A stretch of DNA of 64,000 nt from Spinacia oleracea (lineage: Eukaryota > Streptophyta > Magnoliopsida > Caryophyllales > Amaranthaceae): contig NC_079487.1 in NCBI RefSeq assembly GCF_020520425.1, positions 62,612,398 to 62,676,397 on the forward strand. The letters run 5' to 3'. This document shows, in pieces, positions 1 to 10,480 of the stretch. The notes under the pieces are model-generated. The model searched no databases. It was not told where the DNA came from and was given only the letters and a program-made list of their open reading frames with translations. Position 1 is the first letter of the stretch. Each line of letters opens with the position of its first letter. Both the position numbers and the translations under genes were made by a program.

Positions 1-94
1 GCTGACCCGGAAGCTTTCTGGCCGGAACAGGGATGAACTTGTATTCTGGAAATTCGAACTGGGAAGTTGATTCTTGAAATTGTATTTTTTATAG

Positions 95-619
95 GAGCGC
101 CGTCGAGAGCGTAGAGATTCCGTTGACAGAGAGCCTCAGGCGGAGACGTCCTTGGGACAGGAGGGACCGAGTTCGGGATGGGGCAGGGGTCCGGTGCTGG
201 TCCTCCTCAGAGGCATTCCGATGCTAAGCGGGGAGCTTTCCCTTTTGTACCTGTTGATCCCACCCGACATTCATTTGGAGGTGTTGGCAGTTCACGACCC
301 TTTGTTTCTTCCCCTGGTTACCATTTCGGAGGAAGTGGTCCTCAGCCTTGGGGTGCAGGTCCATGGGCTTGCTATGCGGAGATGGAGGATGCGTCAGACT
401 CAGATGTTTGGGTCGTACCCGTATATGCCGATGCCGCCGCCTTATCAGTATTCCTCTTCTCAGCAGGGAGTTCATCCCTCCACTGGCACACTTCGTATCT
501 CGGAGGAGGATCCTAGTACCCCTGGGAAGGAGCTGGATCGGGAGCTGGAGCGCCTTAGGAGGCGTAACAGGGACAAGGCACCCGTGATTGATGTCACTGC
601 TGGTGATGATTCACACTGA
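95..619 (+). pseudogene. C-terminal exon of an upstream antisense gene of the Tat element
   Basis: An open stretch follows a splice-acceptor-like tract (T-rich, ending ATAG at 91-94) and ends in a TGA after DAGDDSH-like residues (VTAGDDSH). The product is Arg-rich at first, then Gly/Ser/Pro-rich (PTRHSFGGVGSS, MPMPPPYQYSS), then has a charged coil-like tail (ELDRELERLRRRNRDK). The best-looking protein switches frame near 190 and back near 370-385, so this copy carries small compensating indels. It reads opposite to gag-pol. It precedes and is separate from the TATA-driven gene at 1347, so the element seems to have carried two tandem antisense genes, this one entering from outside the window. 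No catalytic motif is seen and the function is unknown. Confidence 0.5.
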
Positions 620-1198
620 CCCTGCATGGTAGCGAGTTCCAGCTTGCCTGGGTTGATTTTGTATAGGCTGGATTGTATTGTATTTGTATGGTTTGACACT
701 TGAATTTTGTATGGTTGAATTGGCTTTGAACTTGAAATGGTTTGAAGTTTTTTGAAGATTGGCTTTTGTATGTTTGAATGCTTGAAATTGTATGCGTTGT
801 GTGTGCCTTGAAATTTTGTAGCTGTATGCATGCATGATAATTTTGCAAAAAATTTGAAAAAATTTGCCCATTTTTCCTGGTGTATATACCCACTATAAGC
901 CCCCACTTTGACTGAGGTTTTTTGGTTAGGAAAAGCGCAAGTCAAAGTATATTCAACTTTTGCTAATGCATATGCAGAATCGACTATGGACGCCGATCTA
1001 GAACCGGAATGCTTGAATTTTGAATAAAATTGACCCGAAATCTCCCGAAGCGTTGATCCGGACTGCTTGAAATTGCGCGGCTTGCGGTTTTGGAATCTTG
1101 AATAATGGAGGTTGTACTCTGCTGTCCGAAACACTAAAGAGTGTGTACTCGGAGTCATAAAAGAGGACGGTGGCCTCGTCCTTTGGTGCAGGCTTCCG
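620..1198. other. spacer between the two antisense genes
   Basis: AT-rich, rich in short TTGAAATT-type words typical of the non-coding parts of this element. No ORF in it looks real. Its right part would be the upstream promoter region of the gene at 1347. Confidence 0.5.
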
Positions 1199-1264
1199 GC
1201 GCCTGGCGCGGGCTTGGCGCCTGGCGCCTGTTGGCTGTCGTGCAAGCCGAATCTTGTATAAATA
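1199..1264 (+). promoter_or_regulatory. promoter of the antisense gene: GGCGCC array plus TATA box
   Basis: A GC-rich array with several GGCGCCTGGCGC-type words (1199-1229) lies about 28 bases upstream of a canonical plant TATA box, TATAAATA at 1257-1264. The ATG at 1347 is about 80 bases further on, which leaves room for a short 5' UTR. The promoter call is from sequence alone. A similar GC array sits beside the TATA box of the sense LTR promoter on the minus strand near 18755-18829. Confidence 0.75.
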
Positions 1265-1346
1265 GGGAGGTTATTGGATCATTTCTTGCATCTATCCCTT
1301 CCCTGCTATCATTGCATATTGTTTCCTCACGAAAAGGAAAGAGAGT

Positions 1347-2727
1347 ATGGCTGTGTCCTTTGAAAGTGCCTTGAACTCGTGGCTTGGTTCGCTAGGCAAA
1401 TTGGAGAAAAGGGAGCTTGATGGCATGCATCTTGGGGTGCTCGTCTCTTTCCGGTTTGTAAAATTGGATTTGCACTTCATTCTTGCTGCTCTGGAGGCTT
1501 GGGACCCGAATCATCATGTCTTCCGCTTTGGAAATAATGAGGTATGTCCCCTCCCTGAGGAATTTAGTGCCATATTGGGGTGGCCCTTAATGCTGGAGCC
1601 ATGCATGCCTAGTGTTGAAGAACACTTTTTCTTGAGTTTTGAAAGGTATTTGGGCTTGAAGCACCCACTTTTGAGTGCTGTTGTATATGGCATAGGGGTG
1701 GATTTGTCCCTCTTTGTCACCTACTTTGCTGGGCTTGATGTTCCCAAAGTATTCCGCCTGAGAGCCTTGAGTTTTTGTATATTCGCTCGCTTTCTCTTTT
1801 CGAAACAGGGGTTTGGAAATGGTGATGCCTCCCTAATAGAAAATGTAGAGCAGTTTGCTAATGGTCGGGACCCAATGCCGCTCGTGGTGGGCTAAACATT
1901 GATGGGCCTTGACATGCTGAAGTCGGACCCCTCTTCACTGCCGTCGGGAAGTCCGGTATTACTCCAAGTAAGGATCTGGAGCCTTCTTGTATTTTGAAAT
2001 TGTGCTTATACTTGACTTTTGAATGTTCAATTTTGAAGTGCGTTTCTTATATATTCCCCAAGGTTTGGCTTATGGAAAGGCTCACGTTGGTGACACCACC
2101 GGAGAACATGGCGAGCTATAATAGAAAGGGTTTCACTGTGCGACCCACGTTGTATGGCCGGCTTTTATTGGATGAGTGGCGGTGTGCACTCTCTGGGATT
2201 GAATCTTGTATAAGGTGGGTATAGTTCCTTGGTGGGGAATTACTGCTATGAGACATGCCCCTGGTTCTACTGCTTTGAGGGTGCCAAGCCTCACAATGCT
2301 GGTCTTCTACTCGCCTGCTCGAGTGATGAGACAATATGGCTTGAAACAGGAGATCCCAGACTGTACTGAAGAGAACCCGAAGCCTGTTGTGCTGAATGCG
2401 AATCGGCTTGAAGTTTGGAGGCGGTATTGGGTTGCCAAACCGTTCTTGAGTATCGAGTTCCCACCTGAGTCAGTTACTGTGTCTGCGGGGTATATTGTAT
2501 GGATGAGAGGCCTAAGCCAGAGGGACATTTCTTTCTCCGGACCAGCTAGAGTCCGAGGTTCTAGAGCTAGACGTCCTGCATCAACTGACTATGAGGAAGG
2601 TGAAGGGAGTATAGCCCATCCGGTGCTTGACCGTTCGGAATCCAAAGGAGGTTCGTCGTCCTCCCGTCTTGGAAGGCTTGCAAGTTCCTTCTCCCGCCGC
2701 TTGGGCAAAGGGAAGATTGATGATTGA
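1347..2727 (+). pseudogene. antisense gene of the Tat element, DUF7745/plant-mobile-domain-like protein, spliced, frameshifted
   Basis: Exon 1 starts at ATG 1347 (MAVSFESALNSW) and runs to 1967. A 95-bp GT-AG intron (1968 GTAAGG to 2062 CCCCAAG) follows. Exon 2 runs from 2063 (VWLMERLTLVTPPENM) to the TGA at 2725-2727. Features include FRFGNNEVCPLPEEFSAILGWP in exon 1 and RPTLYGRLLLDEWR, PWWGITAMRHAPG and RRYWVAKPFL in exon 2; this pattern matches, from memory, the plant DUF7745 family related to the plant mobile domain. The C-terminus is a Ser/Arg-rich basic tail. This copy has a frameshift near 1890 and another near 2205, so it is broken. It lies between integrase and the missing 3' LTR, opposite to gag-pol. 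Such additional antisense ORFs are known in Tat elements, but their role is not settled. Confidence 0.75.
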
Positions 2728-3233
2728 TTGCGGGAGGAGTCAGGGGATAGTACTCAAGGTGCCAAGACTCGAGAGCATAGTCGCCCGACCCTAGATCTTT
2801 GTAGGTTAAATGTGTTTGGAATGAATTGTGTTTGGAATGTGTTTGTAATGTGTTTGGAAGATGTGTTTAGAAGACGTGTTTAGGAAGTGAAAAGGCTTTT
2901 GAACTTTGCTTCACTTGATCCCGACTTTGTATTTGAATTAGCTTTAAAGGCCTTAGGGCCAAATAAAGAGTTATTGTGTTAAATTCCGCTTGAACATGCT
3001 TTGCTTTGAATTGGCACATTTGGAATAAAAACAACAACAATTTGAATTTTGAATTTTGATTTGATTTGATTTTTAGGATGCCCTTAATTGAGGAAATTTT
3101 GAATTTTTTTTGTATTAAAGTGGCCGGGCCTCGAAATGAGGTTGCCTACGTGTCCCGTCAGGGAATCAGGCCGGACGTAGTTCTGACTACCTTACAGGAC
3201 TTGAATTTGAATTCTTGTACTTGAACATGGAAC
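2728..3233. other. spacer between converging antisense gene and integrase
   Basis: AT-rich with a run of GTGTTTGGAATG-type repeats (2810-2890). At 3120-3190 lies a GC-richer patch (GGTTGCCTACGTGTCCCG, then GGAATCAGG) of the kind often seen conserved near the 3' part of Tat elements. It lies between two convergent genes and may hold 3' processing signals for both. No coding sequence seen. Confidence 0.45.
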
Positions 3234-4589
3234 TTAGACATAGAACTTCTTGAGTTGATCGAGGTTGGTAAGAGATCTGAATTCTGTTCCGTCGATGTCT
3301 GTTAGTTCGACTGCTCCCCCGGAGAGGATCTTCTTGATAATGTATGGGCCTGCCCAGTTGGGTTTGAATTTTTCCCTTGGGTCCATGGTGCTTTTGCGAA
3401 GGGCTTTCAGGATAAGCTCGCCTTCCTTGATGTTTCGGGTTCTGACCCTTTTGTTGAAATGTCTGGCCACTCGGCGCTGATAGACTTGTACATGGTGAGT
3501 GGCTTAAAGCCGACGCTCATCGAGCATGACTAGCTCGTCATATCTTGCTTGTACCCATGCAGTTTCTGGGATTTTGCTTTCGAGGACTATCCTTAGAGAA
3601 GGTATCTCCAGCTCGATAGGTTGTACTGCTTCCATTCCATAGACCAATGAGAACGGAGTTGCACCAGTTGAAGTGCGAATTGAAGTTCGATATCCCCACA
3701 ATGCGAAATGTAGCTTTTGGGGCCAGTCCTTGTAATTGGTAGTCATTTTCATGATGATGGTTTTGACATTTTTGTTGGCTGCTTCGACCGCCCCATTGGT
3801 TTGTGGGCGATAAGGTGAAGAGAGATGATGTTGAATCTTGTACTCGGTGAATAGATCTTCACACTCTCCTTGAAAATGGGTTCCCTGGTCACTGATGAAC
3901 TCGTGAGGAACGCCGTATCTGCATATGATGTTTTCTTGTATGAACTGGGCCACTTGCTTGGAACCCAATACTTTGAATGACATGGCCTCGACCCATTTGG
4001 TGAATTAGTCGATGGTGACCAGTATGAACTCATGACCCCCGGTGCCTGTTGGAGTGACTTTGCCGATGACGTCGATACCCCAGGCTGAGAATGGCCACGG
4101 TGATGATTGAGAGTATAGTAGTGATGGAGGAATGTGCTTCAGATTCGCACACTTCTGACATGTAGGACATTTCTTGACAAAGAAGTAGCAGTCCCGTTCG
4201 AGGGTAGTCCAGTAGTATCGTGCCCTGATGATCTTGAGGGCTAGCATTTTCCCATTCATGTGGGTTCCACAGACTCCAGCATGTATGTTGTCCATGACTC
4301 GTTGAGCTTCGTGCTTGTCAACACATTGGAGGTTAGGACCGCTAAGGGACCTTTTGCATAGAACGCCGCCTTCTATGATGAAATTGGCTGATTGTAGTTG
4401 CAGAGCCCTTCGATTCTTGCTTGAAAAGTGTGGGGGATACTCTGAACTTTTTGGATACCTTTGAATGTCTGTAAACCAAGGCTCATCTTCGTCTTGCTTG
4501 ACGTTGTCAATAGCATGGACACATGCTACTTCTTGACAGGTTTCAATTGTAAGTGGCATTTCAGCCATGCTGCTTAGAATGTTGATCAT
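3234..4589 (-). pseudogene. Tat integrase, broken
   Basis: Minus-strand integrase in three open pieces: 4589-4005, 3983-3504 and 3470-3234. The first holds the zinc-binding HHCC region (HAGVCGTH and CPTCQKC) and the first acidic residue (AWGIDVIG). An in-frame TAA then replaces the usual Tyr/aromatic codon just before FTKW. The second holds the remaining catalytic region (ISDQGTHF, then NGAVEAANKN). The third is the C-terminal part (KPNWAGPYIIKKIL), reached after a frameshift near 3490. D, D and E of the core are all present, so the damage is recent. Its role is insertion of element cDNA into host DNA; this copy cannot make it in one piece. Confidence 0.85.
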
Positions 4590-4619
4590 TGAAGCCAGTT
4601 TTGCCAGTGCATCGGCGAA

Positions 4620-6775
4620 TTGATTCTCCTATCTCGGGAGGTATGTATAGCGAAGCCCTTCTATTTGTTTAGACAGCTGCTCAAGGTAAGACTGGTATGG
4701 AGCCAGGCTCTCGCTCCTTACTTTCCATTTGCCGGAAATTTGATTGATGATTAGGGAGGAATCCCCGTACACTCAAAGTTTCTGGACGCCCAGTGCTAAG
4801 GCGGCTTCCAGGCCCATGATGCATGCTTCATATTCTGCCGCATTGTTTGTGACGTTGAATTGCAGTTTTGCTAATAAAGGAATGTGCGTGCGTCTGGGGC
4901 TACTAGAATTACTACAACACCACATCCGTTCTGATTGGAAGCACCGTCAAAATGCATTGACCAACTGTCAACACTGCTCATTAAGATTTGCTCGTCGGGT
5001 AAGTCGTAATCTTCCTCTTCTGCCTCGACAGGACAGTCGGCTAGGAAATCTGAGACTGCTGAACCCTTGATAGACTTTTGTGGAATGTATTTGAGGTCGA
5101 ATTCTGCTAGCATGACCAACCATCTGGACAACAGCCCGTTGAGTGCTGGTTTTTCGAATAGATACTTGAGAGGATCCTCTTTGCTGATCACATGTACTGT
5201 ATGGGAGAGCATGTAGTGCCGTAGTTTCTTTGTGGCCCAAACCAAGGTGATGCTGAGTTTCTCGAGCTGAGTGTATTTGGTCTCGTACTCGATCAACTTT
5301 TTTCTTATGTAGTATACGGCGTTCTCCTTGCCTTCAATCTCCTGGGCAAGCATAGCCCCCATTGCTGAATCAGTTGTTGTGAGGTAGAGCCTGAGGGGAA
5401 TCCCTGATATGGCTGGTTTTAGTACTGGTGGGTTGGAAAGGTAGCTTTTGATTGTGTCGAATGCATGCTGACAATCGTCATCCCACTCTTTGGGCTCGCT
5501 TTTCCGGAGCTTTCGAAATACCGGTTCACAGATCATTGTGAGTCTTGAAATGAACCTGCTGATATATTGTAGTCTGCCGAGAAAACCCCGAATTTCCTTT
5601 TCATTCGTTGGTGGTTGCATCTCGAGAATTGCTTTGATTTTTGAAGGATCAACCTCTATTCCCCGAGAGCTGATAACATATCCGAGTAACTTGCCCGACG
5701 TTACCCCGAATGCACACTTTTGAGGATTGAGCCTCATATTGTATTGTCTGAGCCTGTTGAAAAACTTTCGAAGTACTGAGGTATGCTTGTGCCGTTCTTT
5801 GGATTTGACAATCATGTCGTCGACATATACCTCAATTTCCCTGTGAATCTTATCGCTCATGATAGTTGTGGCTGTTCTTTGATAAGTTGCTCCTGCGTTC
5901 TTTAGTCCGAATGGCATAACTGTATAACAATATGTGCCTCACTGAGTGATGAAGGTTGTCTTCTCCATGTCCTCCTCTGCCATGGGAATCTGATTGTAGC
6001 CTGCGTACCAGTCCATAAAAGAGAGTAAGGTGTGATTTGCGGTGTTGTCGACCAAGATGTCGATGTGAGGCAATGGAAAACCGTCTTTAGGGCTGGCCCT
6101 GTTAAGATCTCTGTAGTCCACACACATTCGTACTTTGCCGTCTTTCTTTGGAACTGGGACGACATTTGCGATCCATTCTGGATATTTTGCTTCTCGAATA
6201 AACCCGGCCTCTAGCTGCTTGGAGACCTCTTCTTGAATTTTGAGGGAAACATCCGGTTTCATGCGACAGAGTTTCTGCTTGATGGGTTTTGAACCTGGAA
6301 TAAGGGGAATTGTATGCTGATCGATGCTTGGATCAACCCCTGGCATATCATGATAGGACCATGCGAAGACGTCTACATACTCTGAAAGTAGCTTGATAAG
6401 ATCGTCCCGCTCTGCTTGAGAAAGAGTTAAACCAATCTGAACTAGTTTTGAGTCACTGCTGTTAGAAAGGTTGATTTTTTCTGTTTCCTCAATTATAGGC
6501 GTCCTGTTTTCATGAATTTCGATAGCTTTTAGAAATTCAAAGTCAGTTTCTTGTGAAGCAAAGTTGTGTGGATTAGGATTTGATTTTGAATTAGGACTCG
6601 AAGAGTAAGTAGAAATTGAAGTGTTATTGAAATCAGCAATCATTACATCGACTGTTTTGACTTGAAGCTTGGCCTTTAGAGGCTCTTGATTGATGCAAGA
6701 CTCTAGTTCTAGACACTTAGACTCATTGCTAGACTCGAAAATTGAAAGACAGACTCTGGACCTAGACAAAGACAC
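4620..6775 (-). pseudogene. Tat reverse transcriptase, RNase H and second (archaeal-type) RNase H, broken
   Basis: RT begins in the ORF from 6775. Motifs include the fingers (VVPVPKKDGKVRMCVDYRDLNRA region), a premature TGA at 5939-5941 where a Trp codon is expected, then VMPFGLKNAGATYQR and the catalytic YVDD (EVYVDDMIVKSK). A standard RNase H follows (LYLTTTDSAMGAML, AVYYIRKKL, YTQLEKL). After a linker comes a second RNase H-like domain (WSMHFDGASNQNGCG, then NAAEYEAC and YGDSSLI further down), marking the Tat lineage. The second domain has a frameshift near 4890 and stops near 4775 and 4630. Together they would copy the RNA genome to cDNA. The N-terminal 130 residues are Ser/Asn-rich spacer. 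Confidence 0.88.
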
Positions 6776-7479
6776 TAATCGAAAAGATAGTTCTCAGGGT
6801 ATTCCCAGACATCCGCGCTGTAATCGTCATAATCATCGAAGATGGGACTGCATGCACATATTTTCATGACTTGATCCCAGACTTGGTTCCATGTGCTGTA
6901 AGGAAATGCGGCGAAGCTGCCTTTGCATGAAGTGTTGAGCCCTAAGATGAACATTCTCACCGTTTTGCCCTCTGGTAGCTCGGGCTGAATTGTACGAGCG
7001 GAGATTGCCCATCTGTGGTAGTATTCTTGAATGCACTCATCCATTTCCTGGCGTACAGCCGACTTTTGCTTGATGAGAGTGTCTCGGAAGCTTAAACCTT
7101 TGAGGGTGAGGCAGGCAGGGCCATCCAGTATTTCCTCGAACCAAGGTTCTCCGAATATTAGGTCGAAGTTAGCAGGTACATCAATAACCAGGAATTCAGC
7201 ATTGTTGTAATAGGTGTCAAAGGAGAAAACCAGCTCAAGGACTCCTAGGACTTTGTATGAGACACCCTGGAGTTTGACAGTTTGTTGGGTACTCAGCATG
7301 AGATCGTACTCGGAAAACCCTAAAGCCTTCAAGGTGGCGAGCGGACAGATGTTCTCTTGAATGTCGGTGGTTACCCTAGGTTCGGGGATCACCCAGTTTT
7401 GAGCACTTGGAAGTAGATGGCAAAAGCTTAGACCATAAGCTCGTAACCTGGCTTGCATATTGTGGAGATCAGAATGCAT
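6775..7479 (-). pseudogene. Tat protease region with an extra gag-like segment
   Basis: The first half is a retroviral-type aspartic protease fold (NICPLATLKALGFSEYDL, later FDLIFGEPWFEE). The catalytic D-S/T-G is degraded to DIQ with a small deletion, so it is inactive. The second half (about residues 140-205) is not protease. It reads YYHRWAISARTI, then GKTVRMFILGLN, and resembles a retrotransposon Gag core. It is separated from gag by the stop at 7521 and a short gap. The ORF abuts the RT ORF at 6775. Function as a proteinase is family knowledge; the gag-like call is by eye. Confidence 0.7.
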
Positions 7480-7520
7480 GAAAACTCCTCTTCTTCATCT
7501 TCGCAGTCATAGGAGATGGC

Positions 7521-8852
7521 TTAAACAGAGGGGGTTTGCTTAGCCCCTGGGGGTAAGGGTAAGGTCTTGTTGTCGACCATATTCTGGATCAAGTGCTTGA
7601 GCTTGTAGCAATCTTCGATGTCATGACCCTTCCCTTGATGGTATTTGCAATGAGCTGTCGGATCCCAACTCGTAGATCTCTTGTCGACTGGAGGATCGGG
7701 TGTTGGACCGATCGGTGCTATGACTTGTTTTTCGACCAGCCGATCGAATGCCTCACTATAAGACATCCCGAGGTTTGTGAAGACTCTTTGAGGCCTGCCT
7801 TGATAGTTGCGTTGGTTAGCATTGCTTTTGAAGTTGTTTGACTTTGGACCTTGAGGAGCCTCTAGGGCGTTAACCTCATGAACTTTGTGTGTTGCTTCAG
7901 GTCTCTTCCCCTTCCATTTTTCAGTTTGCGGAGCTGGGGCTGCGGGTGCTTTCATTAGGTCATCCTCTATGTCGATCGCGATGTCATAGGTTCTCTTGAA
8001 GCTTTCCAAACCTAGATACTTCATGTGAGCATTGTATTTCGGAAGAAGACCAGCAATGAAAATCTTGACTAATTCTCTCTCGGAGGGCCGGGTTACCATT
8101 TGGGATGCCATTTCTCTCCACCGGTTAAGGTAAGTAGTGAAGCCTTCCTGAGGCCCTTGCCTGAGAACTTCCAGTTCCCTTAGAGTGGTTTGAAGTTGAA
8201 TGTTGGGTTGATATTGCTCCATGAACGCTCGAGCAACTACCTCCCATGTATTTGTTTGATGTTCCTTGAGTGAATAGTACCACTTCTGGCAGACAGGTTC
8301 CAGAGACATAGGGAATACCACTGGGTATAGCTCGAGTTCGACCCCCTTGATGGCCATTGTAGCTCGGAAGTTCTTGAGATGGTACTTGGGATTATCAGTT
8401 GATTTGAACTTTGGAATATCATTGGCGGAGAATTTGTCTGGCAGATTAGCCTTCCCCTTGAGGTTGTCCTCCATTGAGGTGTCAAAGTAGTTCTCTTGAT
8501 TGGTAACCTTACTGACAAGACTTTCGATCTTCTTGGTTAAATCATCGGTGGGCGCGCCCTGTTCCACGACACCCAATCGGTTGTTTATGCTCTCCACATT
8601 GGCACTGAGGCTGGCGAAAGCCGTTAAGAGTTGAGCGAGTTGATCAGAGGCAGACATTTGGATTGTTTCTTGAATGGGACTGGGATTTTGATTTGTAGGA
8701 GATGAACTGGCTGCTCGTTCGATGCCGGCTATGAGGGAAGCCAGGGCTGATGGATTTCTTTTCAACCTTTCTCCTCTTCGACGAACCCACAAGATCTTCG
8801 GACTCCTAGTTAGAACACACCAGAAGATTTTAGAACTTGGACTTCCCGACAC
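7521..8852 (-). CDS. gag: Tat Gag polyprotein, open
   Basis: 443 codons from ATG 8852 to a stop at 7521. The N-terminus is basic; residues about 60-110 hold Gln/Ser- and Leu-rich helices (QLAQLLTAFASLSANVESI). The capsid-like Retrotrans_gag core lies at about 180-300 (AFMEQYQPNIQLQTTLREL, GFTTYLNRWREMASQM, FIAGLLPKYNAHMKYLGL). A zinc-knuckle-like C/H cluster lies near the C-terminus (CKYHQGKGHDIEDCYKLKH). Gag would form the cytoplasmic particle that packages the element RNA. No internal stop is seen, unlike pol, so this is the one intact sense ORF. An upstream in-frame Met at about 8652 (MSASDQ) could be the true start, since the first residues look like leader read-through. Confidence 0.85.
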   Translation of the reverse strand: MSGSPSSKIFWCVLTRSPKILWVRRRGERLKRNPSALASLIAGIERAASSSPTNQNPSPIQETIQMSASDQLAQLLTAFASLSANVESINNRLGVVEQGAPTDDLTKKIESLVSKVTNQENYFDTSMEDNLKGKANLPDKFSANDIPKFKSTDNPKYHLKNFRATMAIKGVELELYPVVFPMSLEPVCQKWYYSLKEHQTNTWEVVARAFMEQYQPNIQLQTTLRELEVLRQGPQEGFTTYLNRWREMASQMVTRPSERELVKIFIAGLLPKYNAHMKYLGLESFKRTYDIAIDIEDDLMKAPAAPAPQTEKWKGKRPEATHKVHEVNALEAPQGPKSNNFKSNANQRNYQGRPQRVFTNLGMSYSEAFDRLVEKQVIAPIGPTPDPPVDKRSTSWDPTAHCKYHQGKGHDIEDCYKLKHLIQNMVDNKTLPLPPGAKQTPSV

Positions 8853-9059
8853 ATGATATGATATGCATGCAATGAATGAGACCTAGACTTGACTCTAAGT
8901 GTCACTCCGAAGATTCGGGATTTTTGGATTTTGTACTTGTATTCGGGATTTGCAACCCGTTGGAAATGTTTGAGAGGAGCGTTCATTCTTTTGTGAAAGT
9001 TGGCTCTTGTACTAGAACTTGGAATGTCGAAAAAGAATATTTCGACCTATTGGAAATCG

Positions 9060-9530
9060 GACTTATTTGAAGGGAATTTCAACCCGATTGAAAGGGAATT
9101 GATTTTGTATTATTTAAAGGGAATTTCAACCCGTCAATATTTTAGGGGATTTTCAACCCATTGGACTTGGAATATTTGAAGGGAATTTCAACCCGCTTGA
9201 GAATTGGAATTTGTATTATTTCAGGGGAGTTTCAACCCATTGGAAAATTGGACTTGTATTATTTCAGGGGATTTTCAACCCATTGAACGGAATCTCGAAC
9301 TTGTATTATTTCTGGGGAGTTTCAACCCGTAGAATTTGAACTTGTATTATTTCAGGGGATTTTCAACCCGTTGGAAATATTTGGAATGGGGTTTGTATTA
9401 TTTTAGGGGATTTTCAACCCGTCAATATTTTAGGGGAATCTCAACCCATTGGAATTGGAATATTTGAAGGGAATTTCAACCCATTGGAATTTGTATTATT
9501 TAAGGGGATTTTCAACCCGGATGTAGAATA
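9060..9530. repeat. tandem array, about 40-60 bp units with GGGRWTTTCAACCC core
   Basis: Ten or more copies of a core GGGAATTTCAACCC or GGGATTTTCAACCC, mostly followed by CGTTGGAA/CATTGGAA and TTTGTATTATTT. Spacing varies from about 30 to 60 bases, so the array evolves by uneven units. Confidence 0.9.
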
Positions 9531-9609
9531 TGGAATTTGAATTTGACTCGAAGTTTGAACTTTGAAATGGAAAAGGACGCATTTTGTATGTAGAACATGA
9601 AGCTTCGTA

Positions 9610-10480
9610 TTTGGAAAATCCGGCATTATGTCGCCGTGGATTTGAGACATTGAATTTGGGAACTTGAAAGTCCGGCATTATGCCGCCGTGGACTTGGAGT
9701 GTAGGATTTGAGATTTGAAGGTTTGGAATTTTTGAACTTCGAGCTTGAGGTTTGAAATATGGAATGGAAAAAAAAAATTGGCATTACAACGGCATGAATT
9801 TGGAATTTGAAGTTTTGAGCATGGGACTTGAAATTCGAAAGATTGACATGGAATTTGAGGTTTGAAAGTTGGAGTTGAAAAGTTGGCATTACGCCGGTCA
9901 TGAACTTTGGAATTTGAACTTTGAGGTTTTGAGACTTGGAATTGGCAACTTGACTTCGATGCTTGAAGACTTGAATGTTTGAAATAGGAAATCCGGCATT
10001 ACGTCGTTGGATTTGTGGTTTTTGACTTTGAAGTTTGAAGCTTGAAATTTGGACTAGAAAATCCGGCATTATGGCGCCGTTGGATTGAGTCTTGACTTGA
10101 AACTTGAAACTCGAAATTCGGACTAGAAAATCCGGCATTATGGCGTCGTTGGGTTGAATTTGAAAATTGATGTTTTGGACTAGAAAGTTTGAATTTGATC
10201 TTGAAGCTTGAAGACTAGGAAATCCGACATTATGACGCCGTTGGATTGAATTTGACTTGAAAATCGAAACTTGAGTTTGGAAAATCCGGCATTATGGCGC
10301 CGTTGGATTTGGACTTGAAAATTGAGGTTTTGGATTAGAAAATTTGAACTTGAACTCGAAACTCGAAATTTGGACTGGAAAATCCGGCATTATGACGCCG
10401 TTGGATTGAACTTTGAATTTCAAACTTGGAATTTGGACTCGAAAATCCGGCATTATGACGTCGTTGGATTGAATTTTGAA
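9610..10480. repeat. array of CCGGCATTATGRCGCCG dyads
   Basis: Eleven copies of a word close to AATCCGGCATTATGACGCCG, at about 9620, 9670, 9775, 9890, 9985, 10055, 10128, 10218, 10282, 10380 and 10443. Each has self-complementary arms CGGC...GCCG and could fold as a small hairpin in RNA. Copies are separated by TTGAA/CTTGAA-rich filler of about 25-85 bases. Confidence 0.85.

Noticed and set aside
472..1245. 257-codon minus-strand ORF opposite the antisense gene region
   Set aside because: Low-complexity Asn/Lys/Gln-rich reading of AT-rich spacer; no domain and it overlaps a clear promoter on the other strand.
9060..10480. CRISPR-like repeat array
   Set aside because: Plant retrotransposon leader; spacers are not unique and spacing varies.
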